The notes under the pieces: model-generated
Told to the model about the DNA's origin: nothing
Seen by the model: the letters and a program-made list of their open reading frames with translations, nothing else
The model's database searches: none
Made by a program: the position numbers and the translations under genes
Source of the DNA: Promethearchaeota archaeon
GTDB lineage: Archaea; Asgardarchaeota; Lokiarchaeia; Sigyniarchaeales; SOKP01
Reading direction: 5' to 3'
Assembly (NCBI GenBank): GCA_019058135.1
Contig: JAHLWE010000216.1
Span: forward strand, 1 to 7,149
Length of the DNA: 7,149 nt
Shown: in pieces, positions 6,638-7,149 of the stretch
Layout: every line of letters starts with the position of its first letter
Position numbering within the stretch: the first letter of the stretch is position 1

Positions 6638-6669
6638 ATTAATACGATTTACATAATTAAGAAATCCAT

Positions 6670-7025
6670 ATGGAAGAGATTAAAAAAATATTAGAACCAA
6701 ATGAAGAGATATTATGGTATAAAGAATTTTTTAACAACTATAGATATTCTACAGATTTAAAGCGGTATAAGCAGGGCCTTATTATTACTATATTTTTGGT
6801 TATTTTTACTTTGGCATTATTAATTATTTTTATAACTTAGATACATTGCTCGAGTTATTAGGATTATCCATTGTTATCTTTATGGATACAATAATTATAT
6901 TCGTTATACTTAAATTAATAAGAGATATATAAAAAAAAAAAGCGAGAAAGATATAATGAGAGTTATATTTTAACAAATATAAGAGTTTTAAAAAGAATTT
7001 AGATGGAACCATTGTTGGGAACGAT
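6670..7025 (+). pseudogene. Broken gene for a small membrane protein with bacterial-PH-like signature
   Basis: From the ATG at 6670, MEEIKKILEPNEEILWYKEF resembles the start of bacterial PH-like (YdbS/bPH2-type) proteins, with a first hydrophobic segment ILIT-like (GLIITIFLVIFTLALLIIFI). A stop follows at 6838-6840. The -1 frame continues as LDTLLELLGLSIVIFMD and IIIFVILKLIRDI, a second membrane helix, until 6932. After a run of eleven A (6931-6941) a third frame reads RYNESYILTNIRVLKRI, the hallmark YxLTNxRVL strand of these domains, stopping at 7002. A fourth register gives NLDGTIVGNDLA before the direct repeat begins. The parts come in the correct domain order, so this is one gene with at least three frame breaks, lacking its 3' end. 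Sequencing error in the A run could explain one break but hardly all. The family call rests on the motif and the two-helix layout; it is good but not certain. Confidence 0.6.
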
Positions 7026-7149
7026 CTTGCAATTTTCATAACTGGGAGATAGTTTTTATCGCTGCTTACTATCTTAAATCCTTTAATTTGGGGCCGTTCA
7101 AGTATTATGACATCATTTCCGAAGTATATAATAAACCAATAATATCAGA
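7026..7149 (-). repeat. Direct repeat copy B, second dsRBD/NYN-like remnant, cut by window end
   Basis: This is 120/124 identical to 3935-4058 and in the same orientation. On the minus strand it carries the end of the dsRBD frame (SDIIGLLYTSEMMS then stop) and, in the overlapping frame, YFGNDVIILERP and IVSSDKNYLPVMKIA. The homology stops sharply at 7026, where the broken PH-like gene abuts, so the last ~37 codons present in copy A are missing. The match is still perfect at the window edge, so the copy continues to the right. Confidence 0.92.

Noticed and set aside
6830..7039. 69-codon minus-strand open frame starting MKIARSF
   Set aside because: Its first residues are the last shared residues of repeat copy B and the rest is antisense to the PH-like remnant, whose YILTNIRVL motif is more convincing.
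3935..7149. Composite transposon or insertion sequence bounded by the direct repeats
   Set aside because: The repeats are pieces of a protein-coding gene, no transposase is encoded between them, and I see no terminal inverted repeats or target-site duplication.
1..7149. CRISPR array, tRNA or rRNA gene
   Set aside because: No short regularly spaced repeats, and no stretch that folds or reads as a tRNA or rRNA, were found on either strand by eye.

Overview
The window looks like a piece of an AT-rich archaeal genome, most likely an Asgard archaeon of the Lokiarchaeia type. This is an inference from four things: low GC, a TATA-box promoter placed for a leaderless transcript, a FixC/FixX pair of archaeal style, and the remnant of a small membrane protein with a bacterial-PH-like motif. 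No rRNA or marker gene is present, so the lineage is not proven.

Left block (1-3773, plus strand): two tightly coupled genes. The first is the C-terminal 263 residues of a Ycf46-like AAA+ ATPase, with Walker A, Walker B, sensor 1 and arginine-finger motifs all intact. Its stop codon lies inside the Shine-Dalgarno sequence of the second gene. The second encodes a 986-residue protein with about 460 N-terminal residues of unrecognised, mostly helical sequence, then a complete Hsp70-type actin-fold ATPase, then a divergent Hsp70 substrate-binding beta region without the helical lid. An AAA+ ATPase translated together with a non-standard Hsp70 suggests an undescribed remodelling machine, loosely comparable to a DnaK/ClpB pairing or to an ATPase-based conflict system. 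This is the most interesting item in the window.

Middle decay zone (3774-4568): a minus-strand gene remnant encodes a recognisable double-stranded-RNA-binding domain followed, after a frame break, by a segment that resembles the C-terminal half of a NYN/PIN-like nuclease. Next to it is a divergent, frameshifted and truncated plus-strand fragment beginning with a DDSG motif.

FixCX unit (4600-6581, plus): a TATA-box promoter drives a FixC-like FAD oxidoreductase with a long basic C-terminal extension, followed by a FixX-like ferredoxin with two [4Fe-4S] motifs. These genes are visibly richer in GC than the rest. No FixA or FixB is present here.

Right decay zone (6582-7149): a plus-strand gene broken across several frames, carrying a PH-like membrane protein signature, is abutted by a second copy of the dsRBD/NYN-like remnant. 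The two copies form a direct repeat of at least 124 bp (120 identical), and the second runs off the window. The repeat therefore brackets the FixCX unit. Differences between the copies are mostly silent in the NYN-like frame.
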